DNA of 64,000 nt, taken from Candidatus Bathyarchaeota archaeon. GTDB lineage: Archaea; Thermoproteota; Bathyarchaeia; Bathyarchaeales; Bathycorpusculaceae. Positions 1 to 8,728 of the stretch are shown in pieces. How positions within the stretch are numbered: the stretch's first letter is position 1; every line of letters starts with the position of its first letter. The notes beneath the pieces are model-generated. The model was not told the origin of the DNA. It searched no databases and saw nothing but the letters and a program-made list of their open reading frames with translations. A program made the translations under genes and the position numbers. The stretch is taken from the NCBI GenBank assembly GCA_018396705.1, contig JAGTQZ010000001.1, positions 62,001-126,000 on the forward strand. Direction: 5' to 3'.

Positions 1-1
1 T

Positions 2-214
2 AGAGACCGCCTCTTGCCGAAAATATGTGAGGGCGACTTGCTTGCTGTTTTAAATGCTGGGGCATACGGTTTCTCTATGAGTTCGCAATATAACTCTAGG
101 CCTAGACCGGCTGAAGTGCTCGTTAAGGGCGGTAAATACACCCTCATAAGGGAAGCTGAAACTTTTGATGATTTAACTAGGAGACAAAGGGTTGCAGAAT
201 GGCTAGAAGGATAA
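2..214 (+). CDS. lysA: Diaminopimelate decarboxylase, C-terminal end (partial)
   Basis: This is the 3' end of a gene entering from outside the window; the frame is open from base 2. The translated tail carries the Gly-Ala-Tyr-Gly motif followed by a [11 protein letters not shown] stretch typical of the C-terminal barrel of LysA, the PLP enzyme that decarboxylates meso-diaminopimelate to lysine. The TTG at 14 is an internal Leu codon, not a start. It overlaps dapF by 16 bases, so the two are translationally coupled and belong to one lysine operon. Confidence 0.88.
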   Translation, partial: RDRLLPKICEGDLLAVLNAGAYGFSMSSQYNSRPRPAEVLVKGGKYTLIREAETFDDLTRRQRVAEWLEG

Positions 215-1044
215 GTTTTTGGAAAATGCATGGCCTTGGAAACGATTACGTAGTTATCGATAATAGAAGCGGATTGCTCAATGAGGGAGAGTTGTCCAGC
301 CTCGCTGTAAGACTATGCGAAAGAAGGTTTGGAATAGGTGCAGACGGCTTACTGCTTATTTATCCTTCACAAAAGGCTGAGGTGAAAATGAGAATCTTCA
401 ATCCGGATGGCACGGAAGCTGAAATGTGTGGAAATGGAATCCGATGCCTTGCCAAATATTGCTTCGAGAACAGCTTAGTGCAAAGAACGTCATTTCTCGT
501 TGAGACGCTCGCGGGTGTTAGAACATTAAATCTAAAAATAGGAAATAATAATGTTGTAGAGTACGTAAAGGTTGACATGGGTTCTCCAAACTTTGAAGCT
601 GATAAAATTCCCATAAAATGGAATGGCGCCTTCATAAATAAGCCACTCAACGTAGGAGATAAAACATTTTATGTGACAGCCCTATCCATGGGAAACCCTC
701 ACTGTGTAATCTTCGTTGAGGATGTTAAAAGCTATCCTGTTGCGGACATTGGACCAATATTGGAAAAACATGAACTTTTTCCAAGGAGAACCAATGTTGA
801 ATTTGTTCAAGTAGTCTCAAATAAAAAGTTGAAAGTTAGAGTTTGGGAGAGAAGTGTAGGTGAAACCCTCGCTTGTGGAACGGGTGCATGTGCAAGTGTT
901 GTAGCTGCAAACATTCTTGGGAAGGTGGGTGAAACAGTAGTTGTTGAACTTTTAGGGGGTGAGTTGACTGTTGAATACCACGGCGGTGTTGTTTTCATGG
1001 AGGGTCCTGCTGAAAAAGTTTTTGAGGGTGTTATAAACCTTTAA
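199..1044 (+). CDS. dapF: Diaminopimelate epimerase
   Basis: It converts LL-diaminopimelate to the meso form in the cytoplasm. The 281-residue length is normal for DapF. Both catalytic cysteines are visible: the first in Glu-Met-Cys-Gly-Asn-Gly (about residue 77) and the second in Ala-Cys-Gly-Thr-Gly-Ala-Cys-Ala (about residue 225). The N-terminal Phe-x-Lys-Met-His-Gly-Leu-Gly-Asn-Asp motif is present, which fixes the ATG start inside the end of lysA. It lies between lysA and dapL, so the last steps of the DAP route are clustered. Confidence 0.95.
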   Translation: MARRISFWKMHGLGNDYVVIDNRSGLLNEGELSSLAVRLCERRFGIGADGLLLIYPSQKAEVKMRIFNPDGTEAEMCGNGIRCLAKYCFENSLVQRTSFLVETLAGVRTLNLKIGNNNVVEYVKVDMGSPNFEADKIPIKWNGAFINKPLNVGDKTFYVTALSMGNPHCVIFVEDVKSYPVADIGPILEKHELFPRRTNVEFVQVVSNKKLKVRVWERSVGETLACGTGACASVVAANILGKVGETVVVELLGGELTVEYHGGVVFMEGPAEKVFEGVINL

Positions 1045-1057
1045 GGAGGAGGCAAAC

Positions 1058-2224
1058 ATGTTGGATTTCAATTTGTCTAAAAAACTTAAGGCTATTCCGC
1101 CATATTTGTTCGCTGAATTGGAAAAAATAGTTAGGCAAAAAAGACTGGAAGGCGCGGATTTAATTTCCCTCAGCATAGGAGACCCGGACCTTCCACCGCC
1201 GAAGATTGTTATAGATGCCCTGAGGGAGGAAATAGCTAAGCCTGAAAACCATGGCTATTCCTCTAGCGAAGGAGAATACGAATTCCGACTGGCTGTTTCA
1301 CAATGGTACAAAAGAAGATTTAATGTTGATTTAGACCCAAATAAGGAAGTCGTCACTCTCATAGGATCAAAGGAGGGCTTATGCAACATTGCAAGAGCTT
1401 TCCTCGATGAAGGGGACCGCGTACTAGTGCCGGATCCTGCTTACCCAGTGTACGCTAATGGAGGCACCGTTTTAAATGGTGGCGTACCAGTCTATTTTCC
1501 CCTCCGTGAAGATGATGGTTTTCTCCCGTGTTTCGAGGATGTTGATGTTAATGGCGTTAGAATGATGTTTGTTAACTACCCAAACAACCCTACCGGTGCT
1601 ACAGTGTCCCTTGAAGAACTTAAGGAGATAGTGGACTTTGCCTTTGAAAACAGAATAATCCTATGCTATGACAACGCCTACTCGGAAATAGCCTTTGGCG
1701 ATTATCGAGCTCCAAGCGTCCTGCAAGTGGACAAGGCGCGGGAAGTGGCTGTTGAATTCCATTCATGTTCAAAAACGTTCGGCATGACTGGAAGCCGAAT
1801 AGGCTTCGCCGTTGGCAATGAAAAATTAATCGCCGGTTTGAAGAAAATTAAGTCACAGGTGGACTCGGGGCCGCCTAAGTACATACAGTTGGCGGCGGCA
1901 AAGGCCTTGAAAATGTATGAGGAAGAAAACCCTCCGAAACCGGTGAAAGAGGCTTGCCAAACGTATTATAGACGAGTAAAAATTCTTGCAAAGGAACTAA
2001 ATTCCATGGGGCTGAAATGCCAAACGCCGAGGGCTACATTCTACGTTTGGGCTAAGTGTGGCACAAGCTCCATGGAACTTGTCAAGAAAATGCTTGAGGT
2101 TAACGTTGTCGCCACGCCGGGCGTGGGATTCGGCGCTCAAGGTGAAGGGTACATTCGCTTTTCAGCAACATGTTCCGAAGAAAGAATAAAAGAAGCTTGT
2201 GATAGATTGAGAAAAATTCTCTAG
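1058..2224 (+). CDS. dapL: LL-diaminopimelate aminotransferase (class I/II PLP aminotransferase)
   Basis: It is a 388-residue fold-type I aminotransferase. The PLP lysine lies in Ser-Cys-Ser-Lys-Thr-Phe-Gly-Met-Thr-Gly, and Asn-Tyr-Pro-Asn-Asn-Pro-Thr-Gly supplies the cofactor contacts. The Gly-Asp-Pro-Asp-Leu-Pro N-terminal pattern and the operon with lysA and dapF argue for LL-DAP aminotransferase, which makes LL-DAP directly from tetrahydrodipicolinate. A strong AAGGAGGA Shine-Dalgarno sequence at 1043-1050 overlaps the dapF stop and sits 7 bases before the ATG. A related aromatic or alanine aminotransferase cannot be excluded by sequence alone. Confidence 0.85.
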   Translation: MLDFNLSKKLKAIPPYLFAELEKIVRQKRLEGADLISLSIGDPDLPPPKIVIDALREEIAKPENHGYSSSEGEYEFRLAVSQWYKRRFNVDLDPNKEVVTLIGSKEGLCNIARAFLDEGDRVLVPDPAYPVYANGGTVLNGGVPVYFPLREDDGFLPCFEDVDVNGVRMMFVNYPNNPTGATVSLEELKEIVDFAFENRIILCYDNAYSEIAFGDYRAPSVLQVDKAREVAVEFHSCSKTFGMTGSRIGFAVGNEKLIAGLKKIKSQVDSGPPKYIQLAAAKALKMYEEENPPKPVKEACQTYYRRVKILAKELNSMGLKCQTPRATFYVWAKCGTSSMELVKKMLEVNVVATPGVGFGAQGEGYIRFSATCSEERIKEACDRLRKIL

Positions 2225-2321
2225 CATGTCGAAAAATCTTTAGCAGATTCTAATGCCTAAAATGTTTTTATAGAAAGTTATTCCAAAAAGAATATTTACA
2301 TGAGTTTATACATGCCATTAT

Positions 2322-2879
2322 ATGCTGCCATCTTTAGATGAAATAGCGAAAAGAAGAAAGATGCTTGGTTTAACTCAAAAACAGTTGGCGAAAATTGCCG
2401 GTGTTAGCCAATCTTTTATCGCTAAAATAGAGTCTGGCAAAATAGATCCTTCATATGGTAAAGTTAAATCTATTTTCGATGTGTTAGAAAGAATGGAATT
2501 CAAGGAAAATCACACCGCCAAGGAGATTTTTCATGAAGGTGTCGTAGGCGTTCAGAAACGTGATAATGTTGCAAAAGCCATAAGCCTAATGATGGAACAT
2601 GGTTTTTCACAAATTCCAGTTTTCGATGGCGAAAAATGCGTCGGCTGCATATCCGAAAAGACCATACTAAGCCAGGTGACCGCCGCCAAGGACTTTTCAG
2701 AGGTTTCGAAAAAGTTTGTTGAAGAAATTATGGAAGAAGCCCCGCCTCAAATAGACGAAAATGCTCCAGTCCCTCTAGTTTCAAATCTGTTGCATTTCTA
2801 CCCAGCGGTTCTAGTCACAAGGAAGGGTAGGATTGTCGGGATAATAACGAAAGCAGATCTCTTTAAGGTGATCATCTAA
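2322..2879 (+). CDS. XRE-family transcriptional regulator with a CBS-domain pair
   Basis: It is 185 residues. Residues about 8-55 form a helix-turn-helix of XRE type (Thr-Gln-Lys-Gln-Leu-Ala followed by Gly-Val-Ser-Gln-Ser-Phe-Ile). Residues about 65-185 contain two CBS motifs, which normally bind adenine nucleotides or S-adenosylmethionine. This architecture is common in archaea and suggests a ligand-controlled repressor or activator. A T-rich TATA-like element (TTTTTATAG, 2265-2273) lies about 50 bases upstream of the ATG. The target is unknown; the flanking lysine operon and glycosyltransferase are possible but unproven. Confidence 0.85.
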   Translation: MLPSLDEIAKRRKMLGLTQKQLAKIAGVSQSFIAKIESGKIDPSYGKVKSIFDVLERMEFKENHTAKEIFHEGVVGVQKRDNVAKAISLMMEHGFSQIPVFDGEKCVGCISEKTILSQVTAAKDFSEVSKKFVEEIMEEAPPQIDENAPVPLVSNLLHFYPAVLVTRKGRIVGIITKADLFKVII

Positions 2880-2905
2880 AACATGACCACTCCTCTCTAG
2901 AAACT

Positions 2906-2918
2906 ATTTTTATAAAAG
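2906..2918 (+). promoter_or_regulatory. TATA-like promoter element for the glycosyltransferase gene
   Basis: An AT-rich TTTTTATAAAAG element lies about 45 bases before the ATG at 2961. This implies a transcript starting near 2938 with a short leader. Confidence 0.45.
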
Positions 2919-2960
2919 CTTATTTGCATGTAATTCGGAATTTGTTAGCGTGCATTGATT

Positions 2961-4139
2961 ATGAAACTTTCAGAAACGTCTCTGCAGTCTACCGTTTCTG
3001 TAAAAGCTGAGGGGTGGAATTCACCAGTTCTAGGGGATTCCAGAATTAGCGTCTTCATACCTGTCTATAAAGGTTCTGAACTGTTAGAGCCTTTACTGGA
3101 AAAGTTAACATGCACCATGCCTGACTATGGGGAAATTTTTGTTGTTGTGGACGAACCAAACAAAGAGTCGCTTAGAATTGTGGAGCGCTATCATGGCAAA
3201 GTTTGCTTTATTTTGAATAATGAACGTAAGGGGAAAGTGGAAGCTCTAAACAGCGCTGTTAAATTATCTAGCGGTCAAATTCTGGTTTTCATCGATGCTG
3301 ACGTTAAGGTTGACGGTGATATCAATCTTTGGCAAGTTGTAAGGGATGCAATGTGCGATGCCGACCTTATCGACTTTAAGAAAAAGATTATTAAAGATTC
3401 TTTCATTTCGAGGATGGTCAATTACGAGTATTTGAGCTCAAATTTTGCAAGCTATTTCTTCTCAAGACTTGTGGGCAAATTTTTTGGGGTGAGCGGAACA
3501 GCCTTTGCGATAAAAAGGGAAGTTTTCGAAGAGGTTGGAGGCTTTTCAAAAGTTGTTTCTGAGGATTTAGACTTGGCTGTTAAGACTTTTCTGAGGAATA
3601 AGAGGTTTAAATATGCTGAAAAGGTTTGCGTCTACACTAAGGCCCCCTCTAATTGGAAAAGCTGGCTAAACCAGAGGAAGCGTTGGGGCATCGGCACTGG
3701 TTTATGGATTAAGACGCATTGGAGAAAACTAGTCGCACATATTGTGAAATATCCTCATGTTGCGCTTCCATGTGCAATTATGATTTTCCCAGCCGTAATA
3801 CCTCTTTTACTCAGTTACGTTTTTTCTACTGTTCTAGAGGTGCAATTTCACCATTTTGTTCCAGTGGTTTTGGCAGCACAGCTAGGCTTTGCATTCCCTC
3901 AGGTGGTTCACCCCTCACTTTTATCCATAATCCTAACGGGTTTGACAAACTCCTTCATAGGATTTCTAGCATTTTCAACCCTTTTTTACGTGGTTTCGCG
4001 GAGGTTTGGGCTCCACTTTAACCTTGCAGAGTTTTTAGTTTATTATCTTGTTTATCAGCCCATAGCGGTCATTGTGCTTTTTATCGGTATATTAAGGGCT
4101 TTTGTTTCTCAAAATTATGAGCTAGACTGGAAGGTTTAA
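2961..4139 (+). CDS. Membrane glycosyltransferase, GT2 family
   Basis: About 392 residues. The N-terminal half is a GT-A catalytic domain: Phe-Ile-Pro-Val-Tyr-Lys near residue 30, a DxD-like Asp-Ala-Asp-Val motif near residue 115, an acceptor Glu-Asp-Leu-Asp motif near residue 205, and Gln-Arg-Lys-Arg-Trp, the QxxRW hallmark of processive cellulose/hyaluronan-type enzymes. The C-terminal third has three or more hydrophobic segments, so it is membrane bound with a cytoplasmic active site. It probably builds or extends a surface glycan or glycolipid; the substrate cannot be read from the sequence. A TTG at 2955 is an alternative start. Confidence 0.85.
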   Translation: MKLSETSLQSTVSVKAEGWNSPVLGDSRISVFIPVYKGSELLEPLLEKLTCTMPDYGEIFVVVDEPNKESLRIVERYHGKVCFILNNERKGKVEALNSAVKLSSGQILVFIDADVKVDGDINLWQVVRDAMCDADLIDFKKKIIKDSFISRMVNYEYLSSNFASYFFSRLVGKFFGVSGTAFAIKREVFEEVGGFSKVVSEDLDLAVKTFLRNKRFKYAEKVCVYTKAPSNWKSWLNQRKRWGIGTGLWIKTHWRKLVAHIVKYPHVALPCAIMIFPAVIPLLLSYVFSTVLEVQFHHFVPVVLAAQLGFAFPQVVHPSLLSIILTGLTNSFIGFLAFSTLFYVVSRRFGLHFNLAEFLVYYLVYQPIAVIVLFIGILRAFVSQNYELDWKV

Positions 4140-4149
4140 CTGCGAAAAC

Positions 4150-4160
4150 CTTTAAATAAT
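4150..4160 (+). promoter_or_regulatory. TATA-like element upstream of the ABC transporter pair
   Basis: CTTTAAATAAT lies in the intergenic space 48-58 bases before the ABC ATPase ATG. Its position and composition fit an archaeal TATA box. Confidence 0.45.
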
Positions 4161-4207
4161 TTAATCCATTTTGGTTCGGTTAAACCGTTGGAAAGGGTGT
4201 TATTTCA

Positions 4208-4939
4208 ATGAGCTTGGCTGTGGAGGCTACAAATGTTGTTAAAGTTTTTGGAAACATCCGAGCTTTAGATGATTTAAGCTTCGCGGTTAAACCTGGCGAA
4301 ATTTATGGGCTTATTGGTCCCAACGGTGCTGGGAAAACAACTGCATTAAGAATTATTTCGACTTTGCTTTTGCCTTCAACAGGCACCGTGAAGGTTTTTG
4401 GATTGGATGTTGTTGAAAAAGCCGCGGAAGTTCGCAAGATTATTTCTTACCTTCCAGAGGAGGCCGGAGCTTACCGTTATCTTTCCGGATGGGAATATCT
4501 CGAGTTTATGGCAAAGTTTAATGCCAAAAATAAGGACGAAGTTCACATTATGGTTAAAGAGGCTGCCGAAATTTGCGGTTTAGGTGAACGCCTAAAGGAT
4601 AAAACCAAAACTTACAGTAAAGGTATGAAGCGACGGCTTCTGGTGGCCAGGGCGCTTATGCCCAAGCCTAAACTGGCGATTTTAGACGAACCAACAAGCG
4701 GCTTGGATGTCATTCACTCCTTCCATATTAGGGAAATCATAAAAAAATATGTTAAGCTGCATGATGTGACCGTTCTTCTCTCAAGCCACAACATGTTAGA
4801 GGTTGAACATCTCTGCGATAGAGTCGCCCTTATGGATAAGGGTAGGCTTGTGGCTGAAGGCGCCCCTCAAAAGCTTAAGGAAAAGTTTGGATGCGCAAAC
4901 CTTGAAGAGGTTTTCGCTAAGGTGGTGAAGATTGCTTAA
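4208..4939 (+). CDS. ABC transporter ATP-binding protein
   Basis: It is a 243-residue nucleotide-binding subunit. Walker A is Gly-Pro-Asn-Gly-Ala-Gly-Lys-Thr-Thr near residue 38, the signature is Tyr-Ser-Lys-Gly-Met (a variant of LSGGQ), Walker B is Leu-Ala-Ile-Leu-Asp-Glu-Pro, and the H-loop is Ser-Ser-His-Asn. The sequence is closest to drug/Na+ export (CcmA/NatA-like) ATPases. It overlaps the following permease by 8 bases, so the two form one exporter operon. The substrate is not determinable. Confidence 0.93.
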   Translation: MSLAVEATNVVKVFGNIRALDDLSFAVKPGEIYGLIGPNGAGKTTALRIISTLLLPSTGTVKVFGLDVVEKAAEVRKIISYLPEEAGAYRYLSGWEYLEFMAKFNAKNKDEVHIMVKEAAEICGLGERLKDKTKTYSKGMKRRLLVARALMPKPKLAILDEPTSGLDVIHSFHIREIIKKYVKLHDVTVLLSSHNMLEVEHLCDRVALMDKGRLVAEGAPQKLKEKFGCANLEEVFAKVVKIA

Positions 4940-6239
4940 AGGGTTTGAAACGTTTCTCCTAAAAGAGCTTAAAGAGCTAATGAGAGACCCAAAAATCCTA
5001 CTGCCTATGGTCATTGTGCCGCTGGTGTTGTTTCCAGTTCTGGGCGCGGTAATGGGCTATGCAATGCAGACAGCTCAAGAACAAGCCATAAAAGCTGCAT
5101 TAATCATAGTGAACAACGACGGTGGAAACTGGTCCCACGCTTTCATCAATTTCTTAGAAAGCTTGAACGCCTTCGGCTTCAATCTCACGATTTATCCTGA
5201 AAATAACATAAAGCCATTAGACAGCGGGAAAGTTCTAGAGCTTCTCTCCAAATATAATGCAACCCAAATTCTGGAAATTCCAGAGGGGTTCAGCCAAAAC
5301 GTAACCGCCCATTTCAACAATCCCAGCACAAAGGCCTACGTGAGGTTTTATGGCGTCTTACGTGGGACAAGCATCTTCGAAAGCGTCGGTTCCTCGACGG
5401 TTGACGCTTTGATAAACCTGTTTAACCGGTATTACGCTCCAGATGTTTTATACTCCGAGAAAGCAACCGTAATTAAGGGTGAAATTAAATACGTGGATCC
5501 TGCAGCTGTTTCCGGGCTTTTGATGATGCAGTCTATAGCTCTGCCAGTAACCGTGCTTATTTTGCTTTCTTACGCTCCTCAGGTTGCCGCTGCTTCCATG
5601 GCTATGGAAAAGGAGGAGAAAACTCTCGAAACCCTTTTGACGTTACCTATGGATCGTCTTGCAATTCTATGGGGGAAACTCTCTAGCTCCATTATTGTTG
5701 CGGCAATCGGCGCTATTGCCTACATGGCTGGCTACAGTTACATGTTTAGCTCAATTACGACTGGAATTCCCGTTAGCTCAAACTTGGATTTAGCTGCTTT
5801 AGGACTTGTACCGTCGGCTTTCGGTTATTTACTCTTGGGTTTGTCGCTTTTTGTTACTTTAATCTCAGCTTTAGCATTGGCCGTCATTCTGTCAGCTTTC
5901 GCTGGAGATGTTAGAGGCGCCCAAGCTCTTGTCAGCAACATATACCCACTGGTTTTCTTCCCATCCATCGCCCTAATATACTTGGACATTAACACGCTGC
6001 CTTTTGTATTTAAACTTGTATTGTTCGCCATCCCCTTCAGTCATCCAATAATAGCCTCGAAAGCCATCGTAATGGGCGACTATTGGACCGTTATTTTTGG
6101 TATAATTTATGTTTTCGCCTTCACCGTAGTCGTTATGTACGCGGCTTCAAGACTTTTCGCCACCGAGAAAATACTAACAGCAAAACTAAAATTCAAGGGA
6201 CTAAGGAAGCGGAAAGAAACACCTCTTGAGGAATCCTAG
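4932..6239 (+). CDS. ABC-2 type transporter permease (NatB-like)
   Basis: It is 435 residues, starting at a TTG inside the end of the ATPase gene. One N-terminal membrane segment (about 25-45) is followed by a large extracytoplasmic domain (about 50-190) and then five or six hydrophobic segments, the usual ABC-2 export permease topology. The cytoplasmic Glu-Lys-Glu-Glu-Lys-Thr-Leu-Glu-Thr-Leu-Leu motif after the second membrane segment is typical of the family. The C-terminus is basic and soluble. It works with the preceding ATPase as an exporter of unknown substrate. Confidence 0.9.
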   Translation: MLKGFETFLLKELKELMRDPKILLPMVIVPLVLFPVLGAVMGYAMQTAQEQAIKAALIIVNNDGGNWSHAFINFLESLNAFGFNLTIYPENNIKPLDSGKVLELLSKYNATQILEIPEGFSQNVTAHFNNPSTKAYVRFYGVLRGTSIFESVGSSTVDALINLFNRYYAPDVLYSEKATVIKGEIKYVDPAAVSGLLMMQSIALPVTVLILLSYAPQVAAASMAMEKEEKTLETLLTLPMDRLAILWGKLSSSIIVAAIGAIAYMAGYSYMFSSITTGIPVSSNLDLAALGLVPSAFGYLLLGLSLFVTLISALALAVILSAFAGDVRGAQALVSNIYPLVFFPSIALIYLDINTLPFVFKLVLFAIPFSHPIIASKAIVMGDYWTVIFGIIYVFAFTVVVMYAASRLFATEKILTAKLKFKGLRKRKETPLEES

Positions 6240-6529
6240 CGTTTAAATGCAAAAGTTTCTAGACACCACTTTGTCAGAGGCTGCCCAAAATGTCCTAGCA
6301 TTTACAACAGAACAACAAAACTTGCCCTTTATTTGCCCGTTTGCGTACACGAAGCTTAGGTCTACGTCAATCTAGTCGAGCTTAGCAAACTATAAAGGGC
6401 GTCGCTGCAGGTCCCACAAGTTTAAACTTACGCGTCACTTGCGTTGTGCTGACTTCTAAGCAGTGTGGACTTGTTAAAATATTTTAATAAGACGCTGCTA
6501 AAAATTGTGTGAAAAGAGGCTCTTAAGAG

Positions 6530-7075
6530 ATGCTCAGTCAAGAAGCTGCCTTGAAAAAAATGCATGAAAAGGGTCTAGCAAAAACTTTAGGGCTAATTTC
6601 AGACACTCATGTGCCTGTCCGCGCCCGTGAAATCCCCAAAAAAGTTTTCGAGACCTTCGAAAAAGTCGATTATATCATTCATGCTGGTGATCTTGTGGAC
6701 CTAACCGTGATAGACAAGTTGGAGCAGATTGCCCCAGTTTTAGCAGTTTACGGAAACATGGACGGCCCGGAAACCCGTGGGAAACTGCCGAAAATGAACT
6801 CTCTCAAGATTTTCGATTGGAAGATCGGAGTCATGCATGATCCCGGAACCTTTTTTGGTATGGGGAAGATGCGGGAGATAGCGAAACAAAACGGTTTCAA
6901 TGTTCTTGTTTATGGGCACACTCATCATCCAACTATAAAGTGGGAAGGTGAAATTCTCTTTATAAATCCTGGAAGCCCGACAAACCCTCTTCCGCCTTTT
7001 GTTGCAAAGCCTACCGTTGGATTGCTTACGGTAACTAGGGAGAAAATTTTGCCAGAAATCGTTGTGCTTTCATAG
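6530..7075 (+). CDS. Metallophosphoesterase, YfcE/MJ0936 family phosphodiesterase
   Basis: It is 181 residues. The dimetal calcineurin-like motifs are in order: Ser-Asp-Thr-His (about residue 24), Gly-Asp-Leu-Val-Asp (about 53), Gly-Asn-Met-Asp (about 75) and Gly-His-Thr-His (about 129). Family members hydrolyse phosphodiesters such as bis-p-nitrophenyl phosphate; the physiological substrate is unknown. The first 18 residues precede the conserved core, so the start could lie at the Met at codon 10. The 290 bases upstream show no convincing gene. Confidence 0.9.
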   Translation: MLSQEAALKKMHEKGLAKTLGLISDTHVPVRAREIPKKVFETFEKVDYIIHAGDLVDLTVIDKLEQIAPVLAVYGNMDGPETRGKLPKMNSLKIFDWKIGVMHDPGTFFGMGKMREIAKQNGFNVLVYGHTHHPTIKWEGEILFINPGSPTNPLPPFVAKPTVGLLTVTREKILPEIVVLS

Positions 7076-7199
7076 TTTCGCTTTTTCACTTTAACTTATC
7101 TCTCTACTGGTTGAGGTTACCAATTCAGAATATGATTTAAAAGGTTATGCGAGCCTGAATTTTTCACTGAGCTTACTGATTCGGCGAGGTGTACCATTC

Positions 7200-7337
7200 A
7201 TGGAACGTTGTAGAAACCCATGGGGTAAAGAATGCAAGAATGAAGACATCGAAGTTTATATAGTTTTCAAGGGTGAGAAGCTTCCCATTTGTAGGCGTTG
7301 TTGGAGTGAGATAGCCGAAAAAGACTTGGAATGGTGA
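7200..7337 (+). CDS. Small zinc-ribbon-like protein (45 residues)
   Basis: This ATG-started reading frame of 45 codons is preceded by GAGGTG about 9 bases upstream. The protein has a Cys-x7-Cys (residues 4 and 12) and a Cys-x2-Cys (residues 31 and 34), which is a plausible four-cysteine zinc site. The Pro-Trp-Gly-Lys-Glu-Cys and Cys-Arg-Arg-Cys-Trp segments look selected rather than random. Its stop overlaps the start of the next reading frame, which suggests translational coupling. No function can be assigned. Confidence 0.6.
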   Translation: MERCRNPWGKECKNEDIEVYIVFKGEKLPICRRCWSEIAEKDLEW

Positions 7338-7594
7338 GAACGGTGCAAGGCTTTAAGGTAAATGTTGCCAAGTCTTTTATCTGGAAAAACGTTAACCTTC
7401 ACCTTAAAGATGGCTCCGTAATAGTTAATGTGTGATGGGCTGAAATCCGGAAAGACGTGTTGAAAGGCGAGATTTTGGTTAAATGCATCCCTTACGGAAG
7501 GACCAGAGTGCTTCAAATACCCTTAAGAAACATCGCGTGGGCGAAGCTTTTAAACCTAAATCTAATAGAAGCTGGCGATAGGCAAAGTAGCTAG
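7331..7594 (+). pseudogene. Reading frame interrupted by in-frame TGA (about 87 residues in total)
   Basis: An ATG at 7331 overlaps the stop of the zinc-ribbon gene by 7 bases. The frame runs 34 codons to a TGA at 7433-7435 and then stays open 52 more codons to TAG at 7594. Both halves have a similar hydrophobic/basic alternation, as if they once formed one beta-rich domain. Possible explanations are a decayed gene, a sequencing error (TGG or CGA read as TGA), or two short genes. I do not recognise the family. Confidence 0.4.
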
Positions 7595-7672
7595 TCATGT
7601 TGGCTTTTATGCATAAAAGTTTAAAATAGCCTTAAATAGGGTTTAGCAGATTTTCTGAACTCGTGATCACAT

Positions 7673-8671
7673 ATGCCGTGCACAGTTATAATCGGAGGTT
7701 TCTGGGGAGACGAGGGGAAAGGTAAAATAATTTCTTACCTCGCTTTAAAGGATAAAATAGATGTTTGTGTGCGAACAGGTTCCGTTAATGCGGCGCACAC
7801 TGTCTGGTTTGAAGGAAGACGTTATGCGCTTCACATGGTTCCAGCCACTTTTGTCTATGAAAAGTGTCGCTTGCTAATTGGTGCCGGTGCAAATATTCAT
7901 GTTGCAAAGTTCCTTGAAGAAGTGGAATTGACAAATGTGAAAAACCGCATAGGCGTTGATTATCAGGCTTCAATAATTGAGGAGAAGCATTCTGAACAAG
8001 ATAGAACGAGTGCCCACCTGAAGGGTATAGGTACAACAGGCTGGGGTGTTGGACCAGCCATAGAGGAACGCGTCCGCAGAACTGCCAAACTGGCTAAAGA
8101 AGTTCCCGAGCTGCAACCTTACTTAACGGATGCGGCATTAGAAGTTAATAACGCCATAGATTCTGGCAAAAAAGTAATTTTGGAAGGAACGCAAGGATTT
8201 ATGCTTTCACTTTTCTTTGGAACTTATCCATATGTAACTGGAAGGGACACAAGCGCTTCAGGAGTATGCTCGGAGGCAGGTGTAGGCCCGACAAAGGTTG
8301 ATGACGTCTTAATAGTGTTCAAGTCTTTCATGACCCGTGTTGGAGCTGGACCATTACCGGGAGAGCTTCCAAGAGAGGAGGCTATTAAACGCGGATGGTT
8401 TGAGATTGCTGCTGGAACAGGCCGTGAAAGACGCTCAGCCCCGTTTAGCTTTGAAATCGCCAAAAAGTCTGCAACTGTAAACGGTGCAACTCAAGCAGCA
8501 TTGACAAAGCTGGACGCTTTGTATCCAAAGTGTAAAGGTGTTAGAAAATATGAGGACTTGCCGGTTGAAGCAAAAGAATTTGTGAGAGAAATTGAACGGC
8601 AAGTAGGTATACCCGTGATCTTAATAGGAACAGGTCCAGATGCATTAGACATAATTGATCGAAGAACCTAA
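7673..8671 (+). CDS. purA: Adenylosuccinate synthetase
   Basis: PurA joins IMP and aspartate using GTP, the first committed step to AMP. The N-terminal Gly-Gly-Phe-Trp-Gly-Asp-Glu-Gly-Lys-Gly-Lys motif carries the catalytic Asp and the phosphate loop. Gly-Thr-Gly-Arg-Glu-Arg-Arg near residue 245 and Thr-Lys-Leu-Asp near residue 277 match the IMP- and GTP-binding regions. At 332 residues it is the short archaeal form; bacterial enzymes are near 430. It appears monocistronic. Confidence 0.95.
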   Translation: MPCTVIIGGFWGDEGKGKIISYLALKDKIDVCVRTGSVNAAHTVWFEGRRYALHMVPATFVYEKCRLLIGAGANIHVAKFLEEVELTNVKNRIGVDYQASIIEEKHSEQDRTSAHLKGIGTTGWGVGPAIEERVRRTAKLAKEVPELQPYLTDAALEVNNAIDSGKKVILEGTQGFMLSLFFGTYPYVTGRDTSASGVCSEAGVGPTKVDDVLIVFKSFMTRVGAGPLPGELPREEAIKRGWFEIAAGTGRERRSAPFSFEIAKKSATVNGATQAALTKLDALYPKCKGVRKYEDLPVEAKEFVREIERQVGIPVILIGTGPDALDIIDRRT

Positions 8672-8728
8672 ATCCTTAGCTTCAACGTTTCCTCGACATC
8701 CATTTACGCGTTAAAGCTGATAATTGCT

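Noticed and set aside
7433-7435. TGA as selenocysteine
   Set aside because: No SECIS-like structure is apparent, and neighbouring residues show no redox motif; a damaged or miscalled codon is more likely.
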